A stretch of DNA of 30,727 bases, taken from IMG/VR virus record IMGVR_UViG_3300034073_004624, positions 1 to 30,727 of that record; one strand, 5' to 3'. The notes beneath the pieces were generated by a model. That model saw only the letters and a program-made list of their open reading frames with translations, did not search any database and was not told where the DNA came from. This DNA comes from a virus. The first letter of the stretch is position 1, and the number at the start of each line of letters is the position of its first letter. The position numbers were made by a program, and so were the translations under genes. Below, piece by piece: positions 1 through 10,169 of this stretch.

Positions 1-1
1 A

Positions 2-1465
2 AATACTTTGAGTGTTACTGGTGACTTACTAGTATCTGGTGACTTTACAGTTAATGGAACTGTTTCTTATATCTATACTGAAAATTTATATGTATCTGAC
101 AACATACTAACATTAAACGCGACATATTCTTCAGGAACTCCTTTCCTTAATTCTGGTTTAGAGGTATTGAGAGGATCATCTCAGTCTGCAGCTCTCATAT
201 GGGATGAATCATTAGATTTATGGACGGCTGGATTATCCGGATCTACATCTGCTATAATAACAGAAGCTGGCGTAGGATTGACTAAATCTGGAAATACACT
301 TTCTGTTGATACTACCCAAATAGTTTCGACCTTAGCAGGTAATGGTTTAACCTCTAATGGTGGATCTTTAGATGTTAATGTTGGTAACGGTTTATCAATA
401 GTTTCTGACATAGTTTATTTGGGTGGAGCACTTTCACAAACTACAACGATTGATGGAGGATTATTCGACTTAGCACTGTCAAACGCGACAAATTTCACAG
501 TTGGTGTCACAAATTCAGGAAATATCTCATTGGATGCTACTGATGATGGTGTGAATTATGGTTCATTAGATATTACAAGTGCGTCATCTCAATTAGAAGT
601 TTCTTTTGGTGGAAGTGTTTCCTTAATCTATGCGGGATTTGATCAAATATTTTTGGAGACTAGTGATGGAATTAGCACATACGCTAATTTTAAGATGTTT
701 CAACCAGGAAATACACAACCAGCTAATGATGGTTCGGTAGGAAATTCAATGTTAATTGATGATAATATTTCTAGTAAAGGATTAGTTTACTTAAATGACT
801 ATTCTGCTAACTTTACAACCTATTCACTTGTTACCAAAGGTTATGTTGATTCTGTTTCTGTTGGTGGTAGTGGGACAAATAATTATGTTCCTTACTGGAC
901 TGGTACTAGTAGCTTATCTTCAACAAGCTCAATATTTGATAATGGTAAAGTAGGTATTTTAACCACAAATCCATCAGCAAGTTTACATATTGTTGGTGAT
1001 GGATCAAGTCCTGTATTAAAAGTAGATGGTAATTCAGGAGAATTATTCTCTATCAATGATTCACTTGTTGGTTCTTTATTTTCTGTTAATGATATATCCG
1101 GTCTTCCTATTTTAGAAGTATTTTCTGATAATACTTTGTTGATGGGTGATTTTCAATCACGTGGATTATATACAACAAAAAAGACATCTGTTATTTCTGG
1201 TAATAATCCAATTTATTACTTTGCTACTGCTTCTTATGATGGTGCATTTGTTGATTATACTGCATTTGATGGTTCGAATGCTAGAGCTGGAAGTTTGAAT
1301 GCAATTTGGTTAGGAAATCAAATTCAATATACAGAAACTTCTACTTTAGATATAGGTACAACATCGGGTTTAACTTTCTCCTTTGTTTTATCTGGAACAT
1401 ATGCTGTTCTTAGTGTAGATGCTACTTCAAATTGGACAGTTAAGTCTATAATTAGAAGTATATAA
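2..1465 (+). CDS. Tail-fibre-like structural protein (5' partial)
   Basis: The reading frame is open to the window edge (codons Asn-Thr precede the first TTG at 8), so the true start lies upstream. The protein is rich in Ser, Thr, Gly, Asn and short beta-type repeats such as GDLLVSGDFTVNGT near the visible N-terminus, and a central module with TKGYVDSV, NYVPYWTGTSSL and NPSASLHIVGDG. That organisation is familiar from long tail fibres and other receptor-facing proteins of T4-type phages. The last ~90 residues (from about TTKKTSVISG) lack the repeats and may form the tip. No catalytic motif is visible. It heads a run of four surface-protein genes on the same strand; a promoter-like box separates it from the next gene. 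The fibre class is well supported by composition; the exact position in the virion is not. Confidence 0.7.
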   Translation, partial: NTLSVTGDLLVSGDFTVNGTVSYIYTENLYVSDNILTLNATYSSGTPFLNSGLEVLRGSSQSAALIWDESLDLWTAGLSGSTSAIITEAGVGLTKSGNTLSVDTTQIVSTLAGNGLTSNGGSLDVNVGNGLSIVSDIVYLGGALSQTTTIDGGLFDLALSNATNFTVGVTNSGNISLDATDDGVNYGSLDITSASSQLEVSFGGSVSLIYAGFDQIFLETSDGISTYANFKMFQPGNTQPANDGSVGNSMLIDDNISSKGLVYLNDYSANFTTYSLVTKGYVDSVSVGGSGTNNYVPYWTGTSSLSSTSSIFDNGKVGILTTNPSASLHIVGDGSSPVLKVDGNSGELFSINDSLVGSLFSVNDISGLPILEVFSDNTLLMGDFQSRGLYTTKKTSVISGNNPIYYFATASYDGAFVDYTAFDGSNARAGSLNAIWLGNQIQYTETSTLDIGTTSGLTFSFVLSGTYAVLSVDATSNWTVKSIIRSI

Positions 1466-1472
1466 TTTTTCA

Positions 1473-1494
1473 GACTATTTTATTTTAATATATA
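1473..1494 (+). promoter_or_regulatory. Predicted late promoter with GACTATT element
   Basis: GACTATTTTATTT is followed directly by TAATATATA (1486-1494), 45 nt before the start of the giant fibre gene. The same GACTWTT-to-box spacing of 13 nt occurs before the portal and capsid genes. The leader is A/T rich. A GGAGAG at 1511 is too far from the start codon to act as a Shine-Dalgarno sequence. Confidence 0.6.
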
Positions 1495-1539
1495 AGGTAA
1501 CTTTTATTTTGGAGAGTGAAAAAATAAAATTATTTTATA

Positions 1540-4500
1540 ATGGCAAATGAATTTGTGACCAGAAAAGGTCTTATTTCTTTAGGTGGGATATCTTTTCCTT
1601 ACACCCAAAAAACATCAGATTATATTGTAACCTCTGAGGACTACTATGTAGATTGTTCCGGAACTTTCTCCGTTACTCTACCAATATCTGACTCGACTAA
1701 TGTTGGTCGACTTTATGTTATAAAAAATAGTGGTTCTAATCAGGTAACCGTTTTTGCGACCGCCTCGCAATTAATTGATGGTAGTGCTACAAAATCACTT
1801 ATTCAATATGAAAGTCTTCAAATACAGAGTACTGGTAATAATTGGGTTGCATTGTCAGCTGTGGCCGGTACAAGTGGAACTTCTGGATCTTCCGGTACAA
1901 GTGGAACTTCTGGATCTTCCGGTACAAGTGGAACTTCTGGATCTTCCGGTACAAGTGGAACTTCCGGTACAAGTGGAACTTCTGGTTCATCTGGTACAAG
2001 TGGAACTTCTGGTTCATCTGGCACTAGTGGTGTTGATGGAACTTCTGGAACCGGGTTTACTACAATTTCCAATACCGCTGATAATAGAGTATTAACTTCC
2101 GATGGTGCTACTAACTCAGCAAACGCTGAGTCTAATTTGACCTTTGATGGTAATTTACTCTCAGTTAGTGGTAAATTATCGGTTGGTCTGAATACAGTTG
2201 CTTCTGGTACATATTCTTTCGCATCTGGAAGATTCTCGGAATCAGCTGGTGATGCTTCATCAGCATTTGGTAATTCTACTTTTGCTTACGGAACCAACTC
2301 TACTACATTCGGAGAAGAAACATTGGCGTATGGTCAATCACAAATGGTTGTAGGTAAATTCAACTCTGACTTAAACTATGATGATTTATTTGTCATAGGT
2401 AATGGATTAGATAACTCAAATAGAGCAGATTTAGCAAAATTTGGAACTAATTCAATAACTTTCAACTCAAATCTAAGTCTATACTCTTTAGACTTTTCAA
2501 CTCAATCAACAACATCTCAGGAGAGAAGACTTTATTGGGATGATAAAAATAAAACTTTAGCTTTAGGATTGGCTGGTGGTAATGTTAATTTACAAATAGG
2601 TCAGGAAGAGTTTTATTTAGCTTCAAATTATACAGGAGCAACACTATCTAATGGAAAAGTAGTAGGTGCTGTTGGAGTTTCAGCTTCCGGTGATACAATT
2701 AATGCTGGTTATTACTTGGCAGATGGATCTACACCTGGTGAATTCGTAATGGGTATAGTTACCGAGGATATCGCTAATGGTGATAAAGGATACGTAACGG
2801 AATTTGGATTGGTAAGAGGAATAGATACCACAGGTAGTGAGTATAGTGAGTCCTGGCTAGAAGGAGATCTTCTTTACGCATCTCCTACAAATCCTGGAGG
2901 GTTGACTAAAGTAAAACCAACAGCTCCTAATTTGTCAATTTTGACAGCTATTGTAATATCTGCAACATCTTCAGGTTCTATCTTTGTTAGGCCAACTTTC
3001 AATGGTCGATTAGATGATTTGGACAATGTTGAATTCTACGGTGTTACTCCATCACAAGACGATATATTGCAGTATTCTGCAACATCCTCACTTTGGACAA
3101 GAAGAGAGTATAGTTATGGTGCATACGCTGCCGGTGTTATCAGTGGTGCTACAGCTTGGTCACAATCAGGTAATGGTACAATAACACTACCAACTGTCAC
3201 GGTTGCTCTTTATGATAATGAAAACTTCACACCACCTCTTAGGATTTATACTTTAAGTGGAACAGTATCTGGTACTGGTACGACACCAGCTCTAGTTGAT
3301 AATGATACTAATTACATTTCAATAGAGTATAACAATGGTTCACCTATATGGAATATAGACCAGACAGGCACAACTATAAATAACTCAAGTGTCATTAGAT
3401 ACATGATAGTTTATAGATTAGGAAACTTCATACACAATCTCGAGTTTGGAAATCAAGGTTCAGGATTGGTTGAAAAGTTAAACGCTAGAATAATACAAAC
3501 AGAGAGATTTGCTAGAGAGAGTGGTCTAACAATTGGATTAAGTGGATCTACTGGTATTTTGACAATATCAGAAGGTGTCGCATGGAACGGACCATACAGA
3601 CAAAGTTTAGCTAGTGTAAATTCAGCAGATGACTTTATATTTAAAAACTATCATGTTTCTGGAAATTGGACATACTCTGTATCAACCCCATTCACATACT
3701 CAACAACATTAGACCTAATAAATAATGAATTTTATGATGATGGTACAGATTTAGTTTCAGCATCAGCTTCAAAGTATTTAGTAAACTGGTATTATAGAGG
3801 TCAAGAAATTAATGATCACATATATGAGGTCTTTGGAAATGACCAATATGATACATTTGCTGAAGCTGAATTATCAGGAGAACCTTCGATACCTGAGTTA
3901 GTTCAATCACACGCAATTTTAGTTGGTAGAGTAATAGTTCAAGTTGGTACCTATTCAGGAGCGGCTCAGTCAGCATTTGTTTCGGTATTCCAATCCTCAT
4001 CAGTAACATCACATAATGATCTATCTGGTTTACAAGGTGGAATAACCAATGAGTATTATCATCTTTCTCAAGCTGAATATAATAATAATGCATATAAAAA
4101 CGTTGATAACCAATTTACGACAAATCAAACAGTAAATGGATATTTACTTAATACAAATACTTGGACTGAAAGTAATATTCTTATTGCTGGAACCAATTCG
4201 GTAATAGGCTCTGGGGTAACAATAACAGATAGTCTAACATCATCTAATAATTTGTGGACCTCTCAGAAGGTTTATGATTATTCTAATAGAGATACAATAG
4301 AAGGAAATAAAACCTTCTCAGGTGATATTTTAATTCAAGGAACTCTTTCAGTGTTAGATTCATTCACAGCTGGTACTCAATTTACAGTAAATACAAATTC
4401 AGTATTTAATGGTAATATACTACCTTCAATTGATGCTACTTATGACTTGGGTAGTCCTACATTCCAATGGGATAAACTATATGTTGCTTCACAATCACTA

Positions 4501-7500
4501 TATGTTGGTGGCGTGACCATCTCATCTGACAACGATGCTATCAATATTCAAAGATTAAACTTAGGAACCGAAGCTAATCCTGTTATACTTTCTGCTTCTG
4601 GAAGTGAAATTTACATCAATAATTCCATATTCTCATCAGGAGATAGTAAAACAATAATAGTGGCCAAAGATGGAGCTGATTTTACTTCAATTAAAACAGC
4701 TGTTGAGAGCATTACTGATGCGACGGCTTCAAATGTTTATACTGTTGAGGTTAGAGGTGGTGTTTATTATGAAGAACCATTCACTATACCATCCTATGTT
4801 GCGGTAGTTGGTGAGAGTTCAATTTCAACAATAATTGAAGCTACTTTCTCTAACCAAACACTAATAACACTTTCTGATCAGTCCGCTATATTTGATGCTC
4901 AAATTCAAGGATGTACAGGATCAGGAGTCGCTGCTATTGTTTATCAATCATCTACTTCACCACAAGCTCAGGCAATTGCATACGTTGAGAATGTAAGATT
5001 TGGATCTAATTACACACATGTTAAAGTAATAGCTGATGGGGCAAACATTATAGTTCAGTGTTCTAATGTAAAATATGGTGGATATCCATTTACAGAAGGA
5101 TTTGTTGCTACAAACACAGGTTCTGGACAAGGTAGAATGCAGTTAAGAAATGTGACATCCACTAATGGTGGAATAACAACAACAACAAATTTAGTTTTTG
5201 CTAGAGCTATTGCTAGTGGTTGTGGATTTATTGTACAAGGGTGTTTATTGACAAAGGCTGTTGGTGCAGCAGCAGGAACCGGATTCTTAATAGAAAATGG
5301 TGGATTCCTAAGATTAACATCGGTTAATTTCCAAAGATGGTCTAAGGGTATATATGCACCAGCTGATGGTGGATCACCTAATATAGATGCTGTTGGATTG
5401 AACTTTGAGAATAATACAATAGATGTTCAAATTGATAATCCAAATGCAATTGGTAAAATACAAGGAACGGATAATTATTCTAAGACAATAATTAGTCCAA
5501 CTGCATCACTTTATGTTGTATCAAAGGATGCTAGAAGAATACAGGTTGCTAAAAAAGGTGGAGATTTCTCAAGCATAAGAGATGCCGTTTTATCTATAAC
5601 TGACTCTTCAGAGTCGAATAGGTACACTGTGGAAGTTGGACCTGGAGTATTTTATGAAGGTCTAATCGATCTTTCAACAAGACCATATGTCAGTATAGTT
5701 GGTTCAAACATACAAACTACACAAGTTTATGCATCGGCCTCTAATCAAAACCTATTCAAAATGGGTATCGCAAATGAAATATCATTCTTATCAATTAATG
5801 ATGTTGGTACTTTAGGAAGTGGATTTGCAGGAATAATAGCAGATGATAGTGGAGACTTCTCACAAGCTCATAAATTATCTTTCTACAATTGTGATATTGG
5901 TATAAAAGTATTATCAAGTACTCAAGAGACTATTTTCTATGGAGAGTATGTAGATTTCAATGGTACATTTTCACAGGCGGTTTGTGTTGATGCACAAGGA
6001 AGTTCATTTTCAGCATTTGCTAATATAGAAAACTTCTATACATTCCCAGGGTTAACTGGTAGTTTCGCAGGTTGCGTATATGACACAAATGCATCACTAA
6101 ATGTAGCGGTTGCTACACTTGAGGGATTTGGAGATGATGTTGCTTTCTATGTTGAGAATGGTGGAAAACTTGATGTGAACGCAACTGATATTAATGGATA
6201 TCAGACAGGACTTTGGATTCCAAATATTGGAACAGCAAGTAATTTCAACTTTAATGGTGTTGTAATTAATCAGGATGTAACAATACCAATAAAGATTGAA
6301 CAACCAAATACGATTGGATTCTTTCAAGGTTCACTTTACAATCATCAATTAATTGAAAATAATTCCCAGGACATCTACTGGAGTTTCTTGGATCAATTTG
6401 ATGGTGAATTAAATATAACTAGAAAGGCGTCAGTTACATTTGCTGATGGAACTACAACTGATTTGACAACATTAGTTTTCGAGACTGCTCCGATGGGTGT
6501 TATCAGTGGTGGTATTATTTCTACTTTTTCTGGATTAACTGTAAGTATTAGTGCTGGATACGGATATCTTGAAGTTTCATCCGGTGAAGTGCATAAAAGG
6601 ATAGATTGGTCAATATCTACATTACAACTGCCGGACAATTCTTCTGAATACATATTTATCAATGAAAATGAAATTTTAACCAGTCAATCTGGGTTACCAA
6701 ATATAGAAAATAATATACTTTTAGGAAGAGTAGTTACTTTTGGAGGAGATGTTTTATTTATCGATAATACAAGAGTTGACACCAAACATGCTGATAATAA
6801 GCTTAATCTATTTAATAGAAATGCAATTGGTGCAATTTATGAATCTGGATCTATTGTAAGTATAGGTAGTGGTTCTTATTCAATTGATGTTACCGCTGGT
6901 TCATACTGGTTTGGTGATTCTAATTTCACGCCTACTGGTGGTTCTACTGTTTCTTTCACTCAATTTTATAGAGATGGCTCAGGTGAATGGATTATTGGGT
7001 CTACCAACTCTATCACCTCTCAATATGATAGTGGAACAGGTGCTTTAATTACAATGTCAGCTTCCTATTTTACTAAACATACATTGTATGTTGTTGGTGA
7101 GAGTGTAGACGAGAAATATCTACTTGTTGTTGGTCAGGTGCAGTATGAAAATTTAGTAGATGCTGAGGCCGCTTCACTTGCAACACCACCTACATATTTT
7201 GAAGATGGAGTTTCTCCAATAGCCGCTATTTATGTTCAAGAAGGCGGAAATTCAATACTACAAATAGAAGATATTAGGCCAGTATTAGGTTTCAAATCTT
7301 CTGGTGTGAATGCTACTTCTGATCATGGAAATCTGATAGGTCTATCTGATGATGATCATCAACAATACCTTTTGATATCTGGTTCTAGAGCAATGACTGG
7401 AAATTTACAGATGGGTTCTAACTCAATAACTGGAGTTTTACAAGTTAATGGAGTTACAGTAGAATCACACGCCTCAAGACATTTACCTAATGGTGATGAT

Positions 7501-8262
7501 CCAATTGCAACTGGAGCTCCGTCTACTATAGGTACTGCTAATTCAGAAGGAACGGCGAATGCTTTTGCTAGACAAGATCACATTCACGCACATGGTAATC
7601 AATCAGGTGGTAGTTTACACGCTACCGCATCAACTTCAACTGCAGGATTTATGTCTGCTGAAGATAAAACAACATTTGACGCAATTCCAACCACATACTT
7701 AAAACTCACAGGTGGTCAAATCTCAGGATATTTTGGAGTTACTGGATCTTTGGCATTTACATTTAGTAATGGATTACTAACTGATAGCTCAGTAAATGGA
7801 TTCGGACTTAGATACACAACCGATTATAAAAATACATTTACATCTAGTTCATTAGTATCTAAATCCTACGTTGATGAATTGATTACAGGTTCTGTTAGTA
7901 GACTATTAGGTGAAACTACGACTTTATCAAATAGAAGACAATTATTGGAAATTACTACTACTGGTTCCACAACAACAATAGCTACGATATCAGTGCCTCA
8001 GAATACTACTTCTATCTACGAAGTATATGTTTCAGCAACTAGCTCTACTACAGTTTGGGGAGCTTGGAAAAGAGAAATAGTAGTTACTAATCACACAGGA
8101 ACTGCAAATATCGAGTTTGTAAATTCTCAACTAGATAAACAATCTGGATTAATTCCTGCCAATCTATCATTTACATCTTCAACAAGTAACTTATTGATTA
8201 GAGTAACTGGTACATCAGGAACCAATGTCTATTGGACATCAAAACATGAAAGAATAATATAA
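1540..8262 (+). CDS. Giant multidomain tail fibre / adhesin with two beta-helix domains
   Basis: A 2240-residue virion-surface protein. Visible domains in order: an N-terminal ~105-residue domain; a Gly-Thr-Ser/Gly-Ser-Ser collagen-like stretch (about 110-164); a YadA-head-like repeat with AYG, AFG and ASG turns (about 225-277); a long beta-rich middle. Two related segments follow, starting near residues 1037 (TIIVAKDGADFTSIKTAV) and 1332 (RRIQVAKKGGDFSSIRDAV). Each reads like the entry of a right-handed beta-helix of the pectate-lyase/pectinesterase fold. The C-terminal part has HGNLIGLSDDDHQQYL (about 1928) and HLPNGDDPI motifs common in phage fibres. Such beta-helices usually bind or cut surface glycans; catalytic residues cannot be assigned here. 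The start ATG follows an A/T-rich leader behind a promoter-like box. The next gene starts 1 nt after the stop, so the fibre genes are probably co-transcribed. Confidence 0.8.
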   Translation: MANEFVTRKGLISLGGISFPYTQKTSDYIVTSEDYYVDCSGTFSVTLPISDSTNVGRLYVIKNSGSNQVTVFATASQLIDGSATKSLIQYESLQIQSTGNNWVALSAVAGTSGTSGSSGTSGTSGSSGTSGTSGSSGTSGTSGTSGTSGSSGTSGTSGSSGTSGVDGTSGTGFTTISNTADNRVLTSDGATNSANAESNLTFDGNLLSVSGKLSVGLNTVASGTYSFASGRFSESAGDASSAFGNSTFAYGTNSTTFGEETLAYGQSQMVVGKFNSDLNYDDLFVIGNGLDNSNRADLAKFGTNSITFNSNLSLYSLDFSTQSTTSQERRLYWDDKNKTLALGLAGGNVNLQIGQEEFYLASNYTGATLSNGKVVGAVGVSASGDTINAGYYLADGSTPGEFVMGIVTEDIANGDKGYVTEFGLVRGIDTTGSEYSESWLEGDLLYASPTNPGGLTKVKPTAPNLSILTAIVISATSSGSIFVRPTFNGRLDDLDNVEFYGVTPSQDDILQYSATSSLWTRREYSYGAYAAGVISGATAWSQSGNGTITLPTVTVALYDNENFTPPLRIYTLSGTVSGTGTTPALVDNDTNYISIEYNNGSPIWNIDQTGTTINNSSVIRYMIVYRLGNFIHNLEFGNQGSGLVEKLNARIIQTERFARESGLTIGLSGSTGILTISEGVAWNGPYRQSLASVNSADDFIFKNYHVSGNWTYSVSTPFTYSTTLDLINNEFYDDGTDLVSASASKYLVNWYYRGQEINDHIYEVFGNDQYDTFAEAELSGEPSIPELVQSHAILVGRVIVQVGTYSGAAQSAFVSVFQSSSVTSHNDLSGLQGGITNEYYHLSQAEYNNNAYKNVDNQFTTNQTVNGYLLNTNTWTESNILIAGTNSVIGSGVTITDSLTSSNNLWTSQKVYDYSNRDTIEGNKTFSGDILIQGTLSVLDSFTAGTQFTVNTNSVFNGNILPSIDATYDLGSPTFQWDKLYVASQSLYVGGVTISSDNDAINIQRLNLGTEANPVILSASGSEIYINNSIFSSGDSKTIIVAKDGADFTSIKTAVESITDATASNVYTVEVRGGVYYEEPFTIPSYVAVVGESSISTIIEATFSNQTLITLSDQSAIFDAQIQGCTGSGVAAIVYQSSTSPQAQAIAYVENVRFGSNYTHVKVIADGANIIVQCSNVKYGGYPFTEGFVATNTGSGQGRMQLRNVTSTNGGITTTTNLVFARAIASGCGFIVQGCLLTKAVGAAAGTGFLIENGGFLRLTSVNFQRWSKGIYAPADGGSPNIDAVGLNFENNTIDVQIDNPNAIGKIQGTDNYSKTIISPTASLYVVSKDARRIQVAKKGGDFSSIRDAVLSITDSSESNRYTVEVGPGVFYEGLIDLSTRPYVSIVGSNIQTTQVYASASNQNLFKMGIANEISFLSINDVGTLGSGFAGIIADDSGDFSQAHKLSFYNCDIGIKVLSSTQETIFYGEYVDFNGTFSQAVCVDAQGSSFSAFANIENFYTFPGLTGSFAGCVYDTNASLNVAVATLEGFGDDVAFYVENGGKLDVNATDINGYQTGLWIPNIGTASNFNFNGVVINQDVTIPIKIEQPNTIGFFQGSLYNHQLIENNSQDIYWSFLDQFDGELNITRKASVTFADGTTTDLTTLVFETAPMGVISGGIISTFSGLTVSISAGYGYLEVSSGEVHKRIDWSISTLQLPDNSSEYIFINENEILTSQSGLPNIENNILLGRVVTFGGDVLFIDNTRVDTKHADNKLNLFNRNAIGAIYESGSIVSIGSGSYSIDVTAGSYWFGDSNFTPTGGSTVSFTQFYRDGSGEWIIGSTNSITSQYDSGTGALITMSASYFTKHTLYVVGESVDEKYLLVVGQVQYENLVDAEAASLATPPTYFEDGVSPIAAIYVQEGGNSILQIEDIRPVLGFKSSGVNATSDHGNLIGLSDDDHQQYLLISGSRAMTGNLQMGSNSITGVLQVNGVTVESHASRHLPNGDDPIATGAPSTIGTANSEGTANAFARQDHIHAHGNQSGGSLHATASTSTAGFMSAEDKTTFDAIPTTYLKLTGGQISGYFGVTGSLAFTFSNGLLTDSSVNGFGLRYTTDYKNTFTSSSLVSKSYVDELITGSVSRLLGETTTLSNRRQLLEITTTGSTTTIATISVPQNTTSIYEVYVSATSSTTVWGAWKREIVVTNHTGTANIEFVNSQLDKQSGLIPANLSFTSSTSNLLIRVTGTSGTNVYWTSKHERII
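1867..2031 (+). repeat. Tandem Gly-Thr-Ser coding repeat (27-bp units)
   Basis: Three near-identical 27-bp units, starting GGTACAAGTGGAACTTCTGG at 1867, 1894 and 1921, are followed by shorter and variant copies. They encode GTSGTSGSS. The DNA repeat could change length by slippage, altering fibre length. Confidence 0.85.
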
Positions 8263-8263
8263 T

Positions 8264-8869
8264 ATGGCAACATCTAATCTGATAACTAAAAGTATTGGTA
8301 GTTCTGAACTACAAAGTGGACTAGGAACTCCAGACCATGTTTCACCTATAGGGTCTCTTTATGTTGACACCTCAACAGGAGCATTATATCAAAGTAAAAG
8401 TGGAACTGCTTCTCAATGGGAAGCATTTCAAACAGCAGGTTATGCAGAAGCGACTTATGTTGGAAATACCACCGCTACAACTATAGCATCAGCAAATACC
8501 TGGGTAATTGTTGGAAATACCTTTACACAAGGAACATCTCTTGGTTTTTCAGTTTCTACAAATTCGCTCGTGGTTGGTCCTGGTTTCAATGGATTTTATA
8601 GAGTAGAGGGAAATATGACTATCGTTTATCAAGCAGGAACAACAGTGGACATAGAAGGTGGTGTTTCGATAAATGATGCAAATCCATCCGGTGGCGAATA
8701 CAATGGTGCGACTGTAACTGCTACTACTTTGACTACACAGAATATAACTAGTAGCTTTGAAGCTTTCTTAAATGCTGGAGATACATTAAAATTAGCGGTA
8801 AGAAACTTAACATCAGCTAGTAATATATTAATAAGACATGGTCAAATACATGTTTATAGAATCGGATAA
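8264..8869 (+). CDS. Small virion surface protein, C-terminal jelly-roll-like domain
   Basis: A 201-residue protein of unknown exact role, lying within the fibre operon. The N-terminal ~60 residues (ITKSIGSSELQSGLG, then PIGSLYVDTSTGALYQSKSG) resemble attachment segments in phage structural proteins. The C-terminal ~140 residues alternate polar and hydrophobic positions, with FNGFYRVEGNMTIVYQAG and LNAGDTLKLAVRN. This pattern suggests a C1q/TNF-like beta sandwich, as seen in phage head-decoration or fibre-tip proteins. That fold call is inference from pattern only. No signal peptide or membrane segment is seen. The start is ATG, 1 nt after the upstream stop, with no Shine-Dalgarno sequence. 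Confidence 0.6.
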   Translation: MATSNLITKSIGSSELQSGLGTPDHVSPIGSLYVDTSTGALYQSKSGTASQWEAFQTAGYAEATYVGNTTATTIASANTWVIVGNTFTQGTSLGFSVSTNSLVVGPGFNGFYRVEGNMTIVYQAGTTVDIEGGVSINDANPSGGEYNGATVTATTLTTQNITSSFEAFLNAGDTLKLAVRNLTSASNILIRHGQIHVYRIG

Positions 8870-8874
8870 ATAAT

Positions 8875-10152
8875 ATGGCAATACTAAATGAAATATCAGT
8901 AGGCAGTGTAGTTTATTACTTAGTGGACTCTCAGCCAAATTTTACAGCATCAACCGGTAGTGTAGCGATATCATTAGAACCTATATATCCCACTATGAAT
9001 ACACCACTAACAAAGTATTATATTTATAGATATGGTAGTTGGTCAAAATGTCTTAAAGGTGCTGCTTATGGTGAGAGCTACTTAGAGAATTTTACAACAC
9101 TAAGAGACGCCGGAATAAATACATTCGCGGAAGTAATTTCACTAAACGCTGGAGTTTTAGATGGATTCACATTCTCCGCAACAGATAGATTAAGATATAC
9201 CGGAAATAAGATGATAAGAGGGTTTACTTCTATGTCCATGACTATTAGAAGTGGAAGTGCACAATGGATGGATTTTGAAGCAGGAGTTTCAGGTAATATA
9301 ATAGCGCCTACAGTATATCAAGGTGGAACTGGTCAAGATAACGCTGGGACAGTTCAAATAGACTCTCGAAAAATGTTCGATATATCATCAGGAACTGGAT
9401 CGCCCGCAATCATAGGGGGTACCTATCCGAACAGATTTACTGTCGGACTTAGATACATCGCTAGAGAGGGTGGTGGTGGTCCTGCAGTTAGAGAACACAT
9501 ACCTAGACATCTTGCACTTACAGTGAACAAGATAGACGAGACAGATTTATTATTTTTAGAAGATTGGAGCAGCGGTACTTCATCTACAAATGGATGGACT
9601 ATTACAAACGATACAACTAACCAATGGTTTATTGGTAGTGCAGAAAATTTCGGAAGTGGAAATAATTCAATTTACATATCTAATAATAATGGAGTATCAG
9701 CTGGTTATACAATAACTACCACCCAAGTTTCTCATTTCTGGAGAGACTTTACCTTTCCTAATACATCTGGTGATATATTTCTATCATTTGAGTGGAAATG
9801 TAATGGAGAAAATCAGGCGGGTAGTACAACAAACTATGACTATGGTCAAGTTTATGTGACTACCACCGCAACTACACCAGTGGCGGGTACTGAATTGACA
9901 CCAACAACGCTAGCAACTACACTAAGTGGTGGTCCAACTGGAAACGGAAGGATCGGAGCCAATACAACCACCAGCTTGGGAAAATTTAATTCTGGATATG
10001 GCGCAGCCGATAATATATGGAGGACAGAAGTAATAAAAATGAACAACTACAAGAATCAAACAAAAAGGTTAGTATTTACTTGGGTTAATGATACATCGAT
10101 AGGAAACAATCCGCCATTTGTTGTTGATAACATTAGAATAGAATCATATTAA
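8875..10152 (+). CDS. Fibre-tip protein with cleaved-adhesin (choice-of-anchor J-like) domain
   Basis: A 425-residue surface protein with two parts. Residues 1 to about 220 are a phage-type structural region (MAILNEISVGSVVYYLVD, then LRYTGNKMIRGFTSMSMTIR). From about 224, LFLEDWSSGTSSTNGWTI and TNQWFIGSAENFGSGNNSI lead to FLSFEWKCNGE and finish at PPFVVDNIRIESY. That order (Glu-Asp-x-x-Ser-Gly, Gly-Trp, Trp-Phe-x-Gly, a late V-D-N-I-R strand) matches the cleaved-adhesin / choice-of-anchor J jelly roll. This domain is abundant in secreted Bacteroidetes proteins and binds carbohydrate or protein. The phage may have borrowed a host-type adhesion domain for receptor binding. The domain call is from memory of the family pattern; the receptor role is inferred. 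Confidence 0.65.
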   Translation: MAILNEISVGSVVYYLVDSQPNFTASTGSVAISLEPIYPTMNTPLTKYYIYRYGSWSKCLKGAAYGESYLENFTTLRDAGINTFAEVISLNAGVLDGFTFSATDRLRYTGNKMIRGFTSMSMTIRSGSAQWMDFEAGVSGNIIAPTVYQGGTGQDNAGTVQIDSRKMFDISSGTGSPAIIGGTYPNRFTVGLRYIAREGGGGPAVREHIPRHLALTVNKIDETDLLFLEDWSSGTSSTNGWTITNDTTNQWFIGSAENFGSGNNSIYISNNNGVSAGYTITTTQVSHFWRDFTFPNTSGDIFLSFEWKCNGENQAGSTTNYDYGQVYVTTTATTPVAGTELTPTTLATTLSGGPTGNGRIGANTTTSLGKFNSGYGAADNIWRTEVIKMNNYKNQTKRLVFTWVNDTSIGNNPPFVVDNIRIESY

Positions 10153-10156
10153 AAAA

Positions 10157-10165
10157 TAATATATA
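10157..10165 (+). promoter_or_regulatory. Late-promoter box 4 nt before start codon
   Basis: TAATATATA followed by GTTA and then ATG at 10170. The spacing equals that between the box and the first base of the tmRNA, suggesting transcription starts at or next to the ATG. Confidence 0.5.
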
Positions 10166-10169
10166 GTTA

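Noticed and set aside
1867-2031. Regular repeats that could suggest a CRISPR array
   Set aside because: Units are contiguous with no unique spacers and encode a continuous GTS protein segment.
1799-2095. Open frames on both strands with Pro-Glu-Val or Leu/Val repeats across the Gly-Thr-Ser stretch
   Set aside because: They are shadows of the in-frame tandem repeat of the giant fibre gene; repeats without internal stops produce open alternate frames.
3809-4093. Reverse-strand ORFs inside the giant fibre gene (also around 6097-6662)
   Set aside because: No promoter, no recognisable domain, and fully inside a long conserved forward reading frame.
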